A stretch of 64,000 bases of DNA from Microtetraspora malaysiensis (GTDB taxonomy: Bacteria; Actinomycetota; Actinomycetes; Streptosporangiales; Streptosporangiaceae): positions 62,001 through 126,000 of the forward strand of contig NZ_BBYJ01000024.1 in the NCBI RefSeq assembly GCF_001528665.1, given 5' to 3'. The notes under the pieces are model-generated. The model had not been told where the DNA came from. It did not search any database and saw only the letters and a program-made list of their open reading frames with translations. Below, piece by piece: positions 16,701 to 24,923 of the stretch (positions are counted from its first letter, which is position 1; every line of letters begins with the position of its first letter). Made by a program: the position numbers and the translations under genes.

Positions 16701-18413
16701 CTACCGCTGGCCGCGCGGGCGCAGTCGCCGCACGACCGCGAACATGGTGGCCGAGGCGGCGAACAGGGCGCCCAGGGCCAGGGCGATCAGGGAGCCGGGG
16801 TTCATCCCGGTCACGCCGACCGGCTGCTCGGCGCTCATCAGGCCGAGGTTGCCGAGCGGGAGGACGTCGGTGGCCCCGCCGAGGGAGTTCGCGACGGGCA
16901 GCGAGCCGACCAGACCGGTCACCGGGGCGAGCGCCCCGGCGGCGCCGCCCTTGCCCGCGGCCGGCCGGGCCGGCGACGCGGCGGCGGTGGGCAGCAGGCC
17001 GCTGTCCGGAACGCCGGGGACCATCGGCAGCGCGGAGAGCATCCCGCTCGTGTGCACCTTGTGCGCGCCCTTGCGGGCCTTCTTGTTCCAGGTGCCGTGC
17101 CAGTTCGTGCGGCCGTGGTCCTGGCCGCCCACGCTCGCGCCACCGAGGCATCCGGCGGCGGCGTCGCCCAGAACGGCGACGGCGTTGCCGCACAGGTTGA
17201 TGGGCGCGGTGATCGGGGCGACGATCTGGTTGCCGCCCAGGATGCTCTGCGCGCCGCTCGTCACGTTGCGACCGCCCCCGGTGCCGCCGGTGACGGAAGC
17301 TCCGCCCTTGCAGCCGGCCTTGGCGTCGCCGAGCACGGCCACGGCGTTGCCGCAGACATTGATCGGCGCGGTGATCGGCGCCACGATCTGGTTGCCGCCC
17401 AGGATGCTCTGCGCGCCGCTCGTCACGTTGTGGCCGGCGCCGTTGCCCCTGCCGCCGCCGCTCACCGAAGCGCCGCCCTTGCACCCGGAGAAGGCGTCAC
17501 CCAGGACGCCGACCGAGTTGCCGCACAGGTTGATCGGCGCCGTGATCGGAGCCACCACCTGGTTGCCGCCCAGGATCGAGGAACGTCCCGAGGTGATGTT
17601 GCCGCCTACGCCCGAGCCGCCGGAGTTCTTGACGGACGTGCCACCCGCGCACCCGGCTCGGCCGTTGCCGACGGCGTTGCCGCAGACATTGATCGGCGCG
17701 GTGATCGGCGCCACGATCTGGTTCCCGCCGAGGATGCCGTGCTCACCACTCGTGATGTTGCCGCCGGCGCCGCCGCCGCTCCAGTGGCCCCGGCCGCGGC
17801 CGCGGTAGCCCTTGCCACCACCCTTGCCGCCCTTGCCGCCGCCGCTCACCGAAGCGCCGCCCGTGCACCCGGAGAACGCCTCACCGAGGACGCCGACCGA
17901 GTTGCCGCACAGGTTGATCGGCGCCGTGATCGGAGCCACCACCTGGTTGCCGCCCAGGATCGAGGAACGGCCGGAGGTCCGGTTGCCGCCGGCACCCGAG
18001 CCGCCGGAGTTCTTGACGGACGCCCCGCCCTTGCACCCCGCGGTGGCGTCACCGAAGATCGCGATCGCGTTCCCGCAGGCGTTGATCGGCGCGGTGATCG
18101 GGGCGACGATCTGGTTGCCGCCGAGGATGCTGTTCTCGCCGTTCGTGGTGTTGCCGCCGGCGCCTCCGCCGGAGCCGCCCCGGCCGCTGTCGACGACCGC
18201 CGCCCCGCCCCGCGAGGAGGCGGTCGAGTCACCGAGGACGCCGACCGCGTTGCCGCTGATGTCGATCGGAAGCGAGATGGGGAGGTTGAGCTGGTTGCCT
18301 CCGCCGATCGAGCCGCGGCCGTCGGTGTCGGCGAAAGCCGTACCGCCACCGAGGGACAGGACACCGACGGCGAGAAGCGCCACGGGGGTCGAACCCTTCG
18401 CCCACGTTCGCAT
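16701..18413 (-). CDS. chaplin-like multi-repeat secreted protein
   Basis: A 570-residue exported protein: signal peptide (about 1-28, cleaved near AFA-DTD), seven repeats of about 30 residues with core GGNQ(I/V)VAPITAPIN-x-CGN(A/S)V, Gly/Ser-rich spacers, a Pro/Ala-rich region, and a C-terminal hydrophobic helix ending in RRLRPRGQR. Six repeats have two Cys each (CGN and GC-x-GG), the pattern of Streptomyces chaplins, which are amyloid-forming surfactants of aerial hyphae. Known long chaplins have two domains, so seven is unusual. No clear LAxTG sorting signal is seen before the helix. The ATG at 18411-18413 has TAGGAG upstream. Confidence 0.8.
   Translation of the reverse strand: MRTWAKGSTPVALLAVGVLSLGGGTAFADTDGRGSIGGGNQLNLPISLPIDISGNAVGVLGDSTASSRGGAAVVDSGRGGSGGGAGGNTTNGENSILGGNQIVAPITAPINACGNAIAIFGDATAGCKGGASVKNSGGSGAGGNRTSGRSSILGGNQVVAPITAPINLCGNSVGVLGEAFSGCTGGASVSGGGKGGKGGGKGYRGRGRGHWSGGGAGGNITSGEHGILGGNQIVAPITAPINVCGNAVGNGRAGCAGGTSVKNSGGSGVGGNITSGRSSILGGNQVVAPITAPINLCGNSVGVLGDAFSGCKGGASVSGGGRGNGAGHNVTSGAQSILGGNQIVAPITAPINVCGNAVAVLGDAKAGCKGGASVTGGTGGGRNVTSGAQSILGGNQIVAPITAPINLCGNAVAVLGDAAAGCLGGASVGGQDHGRTNWHGTWNKKARKGAHKVHTSGMLSALPMVPGVPDSGLLPTAAASPARPAAGKGGAAGALAPVTGLVGSLPVANSLGGATDVLPLGNLGLMSAEQPVGVTGMNPGSLIALALGALFAASATMFAVVRRLRPRGQR
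17154..18310 (-). repeat. seven chaplin-like repeats within the coding sequence
   Basis: Approximate copies on the minus strand: 18225-18310 (no Cys, diverged), 18050-18130, 17880-17965, 17670-17740 (shortened), 17500-17580, 17330-17416, 17154-17250. Copies near 17520-17590 and 17910-17980 are almost identical at nucleotide level, which suggests recent duplication or gene conversion; two spacer types alternate. Confidence 0.8.
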
Positions 18414-18637
18414 GATGGATGCTCCTAGGTTTTCTGGGGGATTACCTGACGGGCTCATGACGGAGTGCGGCCGGGCACAGCGAGGCCGTGGGCCGTCATG
18501 AGTGATTGGGAAAAGAAACTCGCGTCCACCCGCACGGAGCCGCGCAGACGATACGACTCAGAGGAGTCGAGGCCGTCGCAGGGCGCGCTCCGCCACCGGT
18601 CCGACGTTCGATGAGCAGGACCGGCGCGATGGCGGGA

Positions 18638-19210
18638 TCAGTCCGGCGAGATGGATGGGTCGTCCGCCGCTGTGCGCACGACCGGGGGAAGGACTGCCGC
18701 GCAAGGTGCGGGCAGCGCCACGAGCCGCACGTCGGAGATAGAACGTGCGACGTCCCCGAACAGAATGGATCCACCGCTCCCCTGGGGGACCATGCCCTGG
18801 CTCCCTGGGGTGTGATCGGCGGTGGACGGTGATGGGAAACCGGGCTTCGACTGACTCGTCAGCCCGTCGACATTGCGCCCGGCCATCGCTTCGGCGTTGA
18901 CCGACGCGTCGTCAGTCGTGGGGAAACCGTCGGCCCTCGTGGAGGCACCACCCTCGACGACCGACCCGATGACGCCCGCTGAGGGGACCGCGTCGGCACT
19001 GGCCGGGGCCGCGCCGAAGACGCCGAAGATCACACCGAGCACCCACGCGGCGGCGACGAATCCGCAGACGATCAGAAAGCGGACCACACGCGAACCGGCC
19101 GCGAACCGCGCGACCCGGCTGCGCTCGCCGACCTCGGAAGCAATCGCGGGCACGCACGGGTCGGCGGCGGGCATCTCTGCCCGCGACCGCTCGTCCGGCG
19201 TGCGTGCCAC
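18638..19210 (-). CDS. exported or membrane-anchored protein of unknown function
   Basis: A 190-residue protein with a charged N-terminus (1-42), one hydrophobic segment (about 43-68, ending in APASA, a possible signal-peptidase site) and a Gly/Ser/Pro-rich low-complexity outer part. No family recognised. GGGAGG lies four bases before the GTG start at 19208-19210. It sits just upstream of the chaplin-like gene on the same strand with about 225 bases between, so a shared role at the cell surface is possible but not shown. Confidence 0.6.
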   Translation of the reverse strand: MARTPDERSRAEMPAADPCVPAIASEVGERSRVARFAAGSRVVRFLIVCGFVAAAWVLGVIFGVFGAAPASADAVPSAGVIGSVVEGGASTRADGFPTTDDASVNAEAMAGRNVDGLTSQSKPGFPSPSTADHTPGSQGMVPQGSGGSILFGDVARSISDVRLVALPAPCAAVLPPVVRTAADDPSISPD

Positions 19211-19305
19211 GCGACCTCCCCGAGATCAACCGAGTCCGCCTGATGCGGATCGCCCCTCAACGGAGAGTTACTTTAGCGGTACGCCAAGTGATCGCAACCG
19301 ATTTC

Positions 19306-20643
19306 TCAGCAGTAATCGAGGAAACGGTCAAGAACTCGAACCCCGAATTTGAGCGAATCCACCGGAACCCGCTCATCTACCCCATGGAACATTCCGGAGA
19401 AATCCAGATCCGCCGGAAGACGCAGGGGGGCGAAACCGAATCCGCGGATGCCCAGACGGCTGAACGCCTTGAGGTCCGTGCCCCCGCTCAGCGTGTACGG
19501 CACCGCCTTGGAACCCGGGTCCTCCGCCTGGAGCGCGTCGGACATGGCCTTGACCAGCGACCCCTCGAAGGCCGTCTCCAGGGCCACGTCGTGGTAGACG
19601 AACTCCCTGGTGACGTTGGGGCCGAGGAGCTCGTCCACCGTGCCGAAGAACTCGTCCTCGTACCCGGGCAGGAAGCGGCCGTCCACGTGCGCGGTGGCGG
19701 CCTGCGGGATGACATTGGCCTTGTAGCCGGCGTCCAGCATCGTGGGATTGGCCGTGTTCCGCAGGGTCGCGCCCACCATCCGCGCCAGCGGGCCGAGCTT
19801 GGCCACGGCCTCCTCCGCGTCCTCGGCCTTCAGCTCGATGTCGAACGCCTCGCGGAAGAAGGACCGGACGGTCGGCGTCAGCCGCACCGGCCACTGGTAG
19901 CGGCCCAGGCGGCCGATCGCCTCGGCCAGCTCGGTGACCGCGTTCTCGTCGTTCAGCATGGAGCCGTGACCGGCCCGGCCGGTCGCAGTCAGCTTCATCC
20001 AGGCGATGCCCTTTTCCGCCGCCTCGATGAGGTAGAGACGGCGGCTGTCCGAGATGCTCACACTGAAGCCGCCGACCTCGCCGATCGCCTCGGTGCAGCC
20101 TTCGAGGACCTCCGGGTGCCGATCGACCAGCCACTGCGCGCCGTACGTGCCTCCGGCCTCCTCGTCGGCGGTGAAGGCGAGCACGATGTCGCGCGGGGGC
20201 TTCCTGTTCTGGCTGAGGCGCTGCCGTACGACCGCGAGGATCATGGCGTCCATGTCCTTCATGTCCACGGCTCCGCGGCCCCAGACGCACCCGTCGGCGA
20301 TCTCACCGCTCATCGGGTGGTGCGTCCAGTCGGCCGCGTTGAACGGGACCACGTCCAGGTGCCCGTGGAGCACCAGGGCACCGCGCCCGGAGTCCGCGCC
20401 CTCGATCCGGGCGATGACGTTGGCCCGCCCGGTGTCGGACTCGAGGATGCGCGGTTCGAGGCCCACCTCGGCCAGTTTCTCCGCGACGTACTCGGCGGCC
20501 CGGCGCTCGCCCGGACCGGCGTTGTCGCCTGCGTTCGTGGAGTCGATGCGGATCAGGTCACGGCACAGGCCGACGACCTCTTCCTCACCGTTGAGCGGAG
20601 TCATGCGCCTCTCTCCGGAATCTTCCGTGCTTCGGTCGGTCAC
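19306..20643 (-). CDS. M20 family metallopeptidase (ArgE/DapE/carboxypeptidase type)
   Basis: A 445-residue zinc hydrolase. Metal motifs in order: LHGHLDVVP, GRGAVDMKD (bridging Asp), TADEEAGG (catalytic Glu plus ligand), DGRFLPG and a C-terminal FHGVDE. The lid domain has GRAGHGS. This belongs to the actinobacterial M20/M25/M40 dipeptidase-like group; substrate unknown. Two starts are possible: GTG at 20641-20643 with AGGAGG eight bases upstream (used here) and ATG at 20602-20604 with GGAGAGAGG upstream. Confidence 0.85.
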   Translation of the reverse strand: MTDRSTEDSGERRMTPLNGEEEVVGLCRDLIRIDSTNAGDNAGPGERRAAEYVAEKLAEVGLEPRILESDTGRANVIARIEGADSGRGALVLHGHLDVVPFNAADWTHHPMSGEIADGCVWGRGAVDMKDMDAMILAVVRQRLSQNRKPPRDIVLAFTADEEAGGTYGAQWLVDRHPEVLEGCTEAIGEVGGFSVSISDSRRLYLIEAAEKGIAWMKLTATGRAGHGSMLNDENAVTELAEAIGRLGRYQWPVRLTPTVRSFFREAFDIELKAEDAEEAVAKLGPLARMVGATLRNTANPTMLDAGYKANVIPQAATAHVDGRFLPGYEDEFFGTVDELLGPNVTREFVYHDVALETAFEGSLVKAMSDALQAEDPGSKAVPYTLSGGTDLKAFSRLGIRGFGFAPLRLPADLDFSGMFHGVDERVPVDSLKFGVRVLDRFLDYC

Positions 20644-20725
20644 GGCGTGCTCCTCCTGTTCGGTACGGCCTGCGCCTCCCATCCTGCCGTCCACCCGGCC
20701 AAAGGAGGAGCGCCGATTCTCGGTG

Positions 20726-20753
20726 TGAACCACGCGCCGGAGAGTGCTAATCT
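20726..20753 (+). promoter_or_regulatory. possible promoter of tRNA-Leu
   Basis: TGAACC (20726-20731), 16 nt, TAATCT (20748-20753), about 45 bases before the tRNA. The -10 is reasonable and the -35 weak. Confidence 0.3.
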
Positions 20754-20797
20754 GTGTGAGCCGACGCGGGATGCAGGTCCCGCGGGTCAGGCACCAA

Positions 20798-20886
20798 GTC
20801 CGGGTGGCGGAATAGGCAGACGCGCTAGCTTGAGGTGCTAGTGCCCAGTGATGGGCATGGGGGTTCAAGTCCCCCCTCGGACACCA
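20798..20886 (+). tRNA. tRNA-Leu (anticodon GAG)
   Basis: An 89-nt class II tRNA with encoded CCA. Acceptor GTCCGGG pairs with CTCGGAC (one G-T), anticodon stem CTAGC/GCTAG encloses TTGAGGT (anticodon GAG), a long variable arm TGCCCAGTGATGGGCA follows, and the T loop is GTTCAAGTC. A recombinase remnant lies about 100 bases downstream, which marks this as a former attachment site. Confidence 0.95.
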
Positions 20887-20889
20887 AGG

Positions 20890-20945
20890 AGGCCCCGAGT
20901 TTGTGCAGGTCACAGACTCGGGGCCTTTGCTTTTTCGTCACCAGA
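20890..20945 (+). terminator. terminator of tRNA-Leu
   Basis: An 11-bp perfect stem (AGGCCCCGAGT at 20890-20900 with ACTCGGGGCCT at 20926-20936) followed by TTGCTTTTT. Confidence 0.9.
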
Positions 20946-20984
20946 ACGAGCCGTGATACTGCTCTGACTACTTCCCGGCCTTGA

Positions 20985-21221
20985 TCAGCCGTTGCCGCCC
21001 ATGATCGCGGCGAACCTCTCAACGACTTCACGCTGGATCGTCGGGAGGCAGTGCGAGTAGATGTCGAGCGTGATGCTCACCGTCGAGTGCCCGAGGCGCT
21101 CGCTCACGATCTTCGGGTTCACGCCGGCAATCAGCATGATCGTGGCGTGCGTGTGGCGGAGGTCATGGAGCCGGATGTCGGGCGGCGGCTCGACCCCCTG
21201 CTTGGCGAGTTCCGGTCGCAC
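20985..21221 (-). pseudogene. tyrosine recombinase (phage-type integrase), C-terminal remnant
   Basis: Only about 78 codons remain. They contain the C-terminal catalytic motifs of a tyrosine integrase: LHDLRHTHAT (His-x-x-Arg), LGHSTVSITLDIYSH (His and the nucleophilic Tyr). The N-terminal domains and the first catalytic Arg are missing; upstream the frame runs into the end of the nucleotidyltransferase gene. The position next to tRNA-Leu, pointing toward it, is the classic layout of an integrated actinobacterial element, here deleted. Confidence 0.85.
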
Positions 21222-21256
21222 CGCATTTGTGGGGGAGCCTTTCGCGATATCCCCTA

Positions 21257-21994
21257 TTACGGTCGCATCAGGTCAAGGTCCTCGCCCCACGCGTCCAGCA
21301 CCGCGCCGTGCCCTGCGCGCCGGGCCGCCGCCTCGACATGGGCGAAGACGCGCCGTTGCAGGGGCACGTCGCCCGTTGTTGAGATGCGGTGCGCGGCGTC
21401 CAGCAACATGCCGGTGTCCCAACCAGGCAGCGGGTATCGGGCGAGTTCCCATTCCAGGTACTTGTTGTAGGGCCGGGAGCGATGGTCCATTGCGAAAAGC
21501 AGCTCCAACAGAAACCGGATGCTGTCAGCCGCATCGAGGCGGGCCGCGAGTGAATGTCCGTCACGGTCGTTCTTGACGGAGCGGTAGAGAGAGTTGGCAT
21601 AGGCGTCGAGCCATTCGCCGGAGTCCCGGAATGCTTCATCGGCGTCGAGCCGTGCCTTAGCGGCCAGGATGTGGGCGATGCCTCCGTCGAGCCGGTCGAG
21701 CACGACCCTGGCGCGAGCGAGGGCGTAGCGCTCGAAGCCGGGCATTCCGGCCCTGCGGAAGTCGGCGAGGGAGATGATGACGAGGTCGAGTTCCGGGGTG
21801 CGGTAGCCCACAAACCGCGTGAGATCCGTTGTCGCGCCGTCTGCGAGGACAACGTACAGGTCATAGTCCGAATACTCGGTGATCATGCCGTCGTGGGCGC
21901 GGGAGCCCTTGAGGACGAGACCGACGACGGCGGGGTCGGCTGCGGCGAGTTCAACGAACGCGTGGTACGTGAAGGGCTGCTCAGCGGTCATCAT
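21257..21994 (-). CDS. nucleotidyltransferase-domain protein (aminoglycoside adenylyltransferase-like)
   Basis: A 245-residue protein with an N-terminal DNA polymerase beta-like nucleotidyltransferase fold: KGSRAHDG followed by SDYDLYVV (G-S and D-x-D metal-binding motifs) and a third acidic position in LDLVII. The helical C-terminal half with RPYNKYLEWEL resembles that of small-molecule adenylyltransferases. The substrate is unknown; antibiotic modification or an antitoxin-like role are only possibilities. GGAG lies six bases before the ATG. It sits in the tRNA-Leu scar and is probably acquired. Confidence 0.75.
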   Translation of the reverse strand: MMTAEQPFTYHAFVELAAADPAVVGLVLKGSRAHDGMITEYSDYDLYVVLADGATTDLTRFVGYRTPELDLVIISLADFRRAGMPGFERYALARARVVLDRLDGGIAHILAAKARLDADEAFRDSGEWLDAYANSLYRSVKNDRDGHSLAARLDAADSIRFLLELLFAMDHRSRPYNKYLEWELARYPLPGWDTGMLLDAAHRISTTGDVPLQRRVFAHVEAAARRAGHGAVLDAWGEDLDLMRP

Positions 21995-22087
21995 GTGATC
22001 TCCGTGGGATGGTGACGGCTACGCCTGTCGGGGCGCCGACGAAGCCGGTGCCACCGATACCGCCATCACGATGGGCCTCGACATCGC

Positions 22088-22546
22088 CTGATCCAGCAGT
22101 TCACCACCGCCAACAACCTGAACGACGAGGTGGGCAGGTCCCTGGCCGAGCTGTTCCTGGACTACGGCGAGGGCTACATCGTCTCCGGCCCGCTGGCCTG
22201 GAGCCCAACCGAGGTCATGCTGCTGCTCACCGACTGGCTACCCCGCAAAGCCATCCTCGACGCCGCCCAGCGCACAGCCCTCCCCGACGTCCTGCGCCAG
22301 TGGTTGACCTACGCCCTTGGTGAGCGCGGCGTCGATCCCCGATGGATCACCCCGGTCGTCGACGCCGTCGACGACCACCTGCGCGAGTTCCGCCAGGCGT
22401 TCGATGACCACACCTCCTGGGGTCCCGCCAAACAGATCGCCGCCGCCCTCACCGTCCGCGGCATCGACCTCACCGACCGGCGAGCCGTCGACGACGCCAT
22501 CCGCACTCTCAACGCCGAACAACTCGCCCGTCGCCTGCACCCGTGA
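22088..22546 (+). pseudogene. truncated conserved protein, C-terminal part only
   Basis: About 150 codons with good coding character (TTANNLNDEVGRSLAELFLD..., LSPTEVMLLL-like, WGPAKQIAAALTVRGIDLTD, LNAEQLARRL) but no proper start: the recognisable sequence begins mid-domain and the frame upstream looks like unrelated DNA. A GTG at 22130 could allow a shorter product. The family is not recognised with confidence. It is part of the scar between tRNA-Leu and the metal-export genes. Confidence 0.55.
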
Positions 22547-22583
22547 TCAGTTGGAGGTACCGCGTGGCATCGAGGGCGGGGGG

Positions 22584-22883
22584 TCACCGCCGGCCTTCCC
22601 ACTCCGGCGGGGTGTAGCGAGTGAACATCTCCGCACGCCCCTGGAGAGCATCATCGACGGCCTCCCCGTAGCCGGGGCGGGAGTAAGCGATCGCACGCAG
22701 GCGCCACTGACGCAACAGAGTCTGTACCTGCTTGAAGCGGACCAAGTCGTGCGCGGCATCCAGAGCCTCGTCATACTCTGACCGGAATCGGGCACGATGC
22801 GACGGCGGAAGCGCCTCGAAGATCGCGGCTGGGTCCTCCCCAGGATCACGGGGCGCGACGGGTTCCAGCGGCTGAGCAGTCAT
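22584..22883 (-). CDS. DUF6247-like small protein
   Basis: A 99-residue protein resembling DUF6247 proteins abundant in Streptosporangiales: PAAIFEALPPSHRARFRSEYDEALDAAHDL followed by a helical LLRQWRLRAIAYSRPGY segment. Function unknown; such genes often lie in accessory regions. No toxin-like partner is adjacent. The ATG at 22881-22883 is chosen; upstream in-frame sequence is Arg-rich and looks non-coding. Confidence 0.6.
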   Translation of the reverse strand: MTAQPLEPVAPRDPGEDPAAIFEALPPSHRARFRSEYDEALDAAHDLVRFKQVQTLLRQWRLRAIAYSRPGYGEAVDDALQGRAEMFTRYTPPEWEGRR

Positions 22884-22989
22884 ACCGAACAATCCATCTT
22901 CCCGAACGCGGCGTCTCCGCGAACCTGTAAATCGGCGCCGCCGAGGCTCCAGATCACTATCGCAAGGCCAACGACGTCTTCGCCGGCCA

Positions 22990-23955
22990 TCAGAGCCCGT
23001 CTCCACTCTTGTGCACCGGTCCGTGCGGGTCGGCGCAGTGATCGCTTTCCCCGCCGATGGTCAGCAGCTTGGGTGCGGCGTGGTCGACCTGAAGGGTGGT
23101 GTGCTCGATGCCGTAGCTGTCGTGCAGCATGCGTTCCACGGCCTGCCGTACGGCGTGGCAGTCGGCGCCGGGCTCGACCAGGATGTGCGCGGACAGGGCG
23201 GCATACCCGGAGGTCACCTCCCACACGTGCAGGTCGTGCACCTCCGACACGTTCTCCAGGGCCGCAGCCTTCTGCCCGATGTCCCACGGGTTCATACCGG
23301 CGGGCGCGGCCTCCATGAAGACCCGCCCCGAGTCTCGCACCAGTCCCCAGCCCGCCTTGAGCATCAGACCCGCCACCACCAGCGCCGCAACGGCGTCGGC
23401 GCGCGCCCAACCGGTCCACCACACGATCGCTCCGGCGACCGTAGTGGCGATGAAGGCGAACAGGTCGTTGAGGATGTGCTGGTAGGCGCCCTCGACGTTG
23501 AGACTGGACCGGTTGGCCTTCGACAGCAGCCAGGTCGCGCCCAGGTTCACCACGATCCCCGCGAGTCCGGTGGCGACCACGAAGGCTCCCTCGACCTCCG
23601 GCGGCGTGATCAGGCGCGCGATGCCCTGGTAGATGAAGTAGACGGCGAGCAGCAGCAGCGTGATGCCGTTGATCTGGGCGGAGATGATCTCGGCGCGCTT
23701 GAGCCCGTAGGTGAAGCCACCCTGTGGCGGCTTGGCCGCGATCCGCATCGCGACCAGCGCGAACACGATGGCCATCGCGTCGGTGAGCATGTGGCCGGCG
23801 TCGGAGATCAGCGCCAGCGACTGCGCGATGAAGCCGATGACCACCTCGATGGCCATGAAGCCGACGATCAGGGCCAGCGCGCCGCTCAGGTAGCGGCGGT
23901 CCGCCCCGGCGTCGACCCCGTGACCATGCCCGTGGCCATGCCCATGCCCAGCCAT
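22990..23955 (-). CDS. cation diffusion facilitator family metal exporter
   Basis: A 321-residue CDF (CzcD/ZitB-type) proton-coupled metal exporter. It opens with a His/Gly run (GHGHGHGHGHG), has six membrane helices with the metal-site pairs H-x3-D in DAGHMLTDAM (helix 2) and YQHILNDLF (helix 5), and a cytosolic C-terminal domain with VHDLHVWEV. Zn(II) or Co/Ni are likely substrates. GGAG precedes the ATG at 23953-23955. An ArsR-type operator lies just upstream and an ArsR-family sensor gene is next upstream on the same strand. Confidence 0.9.
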   Translation of the reverse strand: MAGHGHGHGHGHGVDAGADRRYLSGALALIVGFMAIEVVIGFIAQSLALISDAGHMLTDAMAIVFALVAMRIAAKPPQGGFTYGLKRAEIISAQINGITLLLLAVYFIYQGIARLITPPEVEGAFVVATGLAGIVVNLGATWLLSKANRSSLNVEGAYQHILNDLFAFIATTVAGAIVWWTGWARADAVAALVVAGLMLKAGWGLVRDSGRVFMEAAPAGMNPWDIGQKAAALENVSEVHDLHVWEVTSGYAALSAHILVEPGADCHAVRQAVERMLHDSYGIEHTTLQVDHAAPKLLTIGGESDHCADPHGPVHKSGDGL

Positions 23956-23970
23956 CACATCTCCAATACT

Positions 23971-23990
23971 TGAACACATATTCAGATATA
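23971..23990. promoter_or_regulatory. ArsR/SmtB-type operator upstream of the metal exporter
   Basis: TGAACACATATTCAGATATA. The core TGAACA-CA-TATTCA is a near-perfect inverted repeat (5 of 6 paired) close to the SmtB/CzrA family consensus TGAACA-N2-TGTTCA. It ends 16 bases before the exporter's ATG, so binding would block its expression. Confidence 0.65.
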
Positions 23991-24150
23991 GAGTCTGCGG
24001 GCACGATCGCGCTTCTGTCAATCGTCGAGTTACGTGCCGATCTCCGGACGGACGACGTCATCCTGGCGCAGGTCTTCGCTCGCACCGATCCGCCGGCCAA
24101 GCGGGATCAAGGCCCGGTTCCGCCCCGGCAGCCTGACCCCGCGCGAGCGG

Positions 24151-24531
24151 TTAGGCCTCCCGCTCGGGGTGGATGGCCTCGGTGTGCTCGGTGTGGGCGA
24201 CCGCCAGGTCGAGGAGCATCCTGACATGGGCGTCGTCGAGCCGATAGTAGGCCATGCGGCCCGCACGCCGGACCGACACGACCCGGTGGGCGCGCAGCAG
24301 GCGGAGGGCGTGCGAGGTCGCGGACTCGCTCAGCCCGCTCACCGCCGCGAGATCGCAGACGCAGAGTTCGCCTTCGAGCAGGGCCAGCAGCAGGCGAAGC
24401 CGCCCCGGATCGGCGAGCAGCCCGAAGACGTCGGCCGTGTCGGTCAGGTCGCGGTCCGTGGGCATGCGGACGTTGACCGCCGCGACCCGATCGGCGTCCA
24501 CCACACGGGTGCCGCAGCTCTCGATCGCCAT
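24151..24531 (-). CDS. ArsR/SmtB family metal-sensing repressor
   Basis: A 126-residue winged-helix repressor. The recognition helix region is ELCVCDLAAVSGLSESATSHALRLL. Helix alpha-5 carries D-x-H-x10-H-x2-H (DDAHVRMLLDLAVAHTEH), the Zn/Co/Ni site of SmtB/CzrA-type sensors; two Cys in ELCVC might add a second site. It is expected to repress the adjacent CDF exporter through the site at 23971-23990. The ATG at 24529-24531 is tentative; the frame is open further upstream but unlike the family. Confidence 0.85.
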   Translation of the reverse strand: MAIESCGTRVVDADRVAAVNVRMPTDRDLTDTADVFGLLADPGRLRLLLALLEGELCVCDLAAVSGLSESATSHALRLLRAHRVVSVRRAGRMAYYRLDDAHVRMLLDLAVAHTEHTEAIHPEREA

Positions 24532-24923
24532 GACTTCACCATCTGAAGAACCCTTCACATGAAAACCATAACCCATACCAAAGTTGGTGAAGCTCATACG
24601 AAACGCGGCGGGCACCCAGCGCGAAGCTCCTGACCAGGACCTCCGCGCGTTCATGAGAAAGAACGGCGCCGCCACCTGCTCACCGCCCGCGCACCATGCC
24701 GTCGCCGACGACGAGAGTGCCCGCACTCCTGGGTCAGGCGTTCATGGCGCGGGAGTTGTTACCTCCGTCCACCCTCTTGACGGGCACCACGGTTCGGCGC
24801 ACCCTTCGCATAGTCAGTCATATGAACAGATATGACGATATTGGCCGTGAGGTGCTTTGACGAGCGCCGGGGGGCAGGGCCGACCGGCGAGTCGTGCGTG
24901 AGCACGAGAAGGAGGCACCGGCG
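24532..24923. other. 392-bp intergenic region between arsR-like gene and ABC operon
   Basis: No convincing gene. It is less GC-rich than its surroundings near both ends. The left part should hold the arsR-like promoter; the right part holds an 18-bp palindrome (24818-24835) and the leader of the amino-acid transporter operon, whose ribosome binding site GAAGGAGG is at about 24908-24915. Confidence 0.6.
24818..24835. promoter_or_regulatory. palindrome upstream of the amino-acid ABC operon
   Basis: TCATATGAACAGATATGA: arms TCATAT and ATATGA are perfect inverted repeats around GAACAG. It contains TGAACAnATAT, also found in the operator at 23971-23990, so it may be a second target of the ArsR-type protein or of a related regulator. 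Confidence 0.45.

Noticed and set aside
17154-18310. Possible CRISPR or satellite array
   Set aside because: The repeats are in-frame protein repeats of about 30 codons with coding constraints, not short palindromic repeats with unique spacers.
20798-22130. Second copy of the tRNA-Leu 3' end as an outer attachment site
   Set aside because: I looked for the GTTCAAGTCCCCC stretch downstream and did not find it, so no att repeat is reported.
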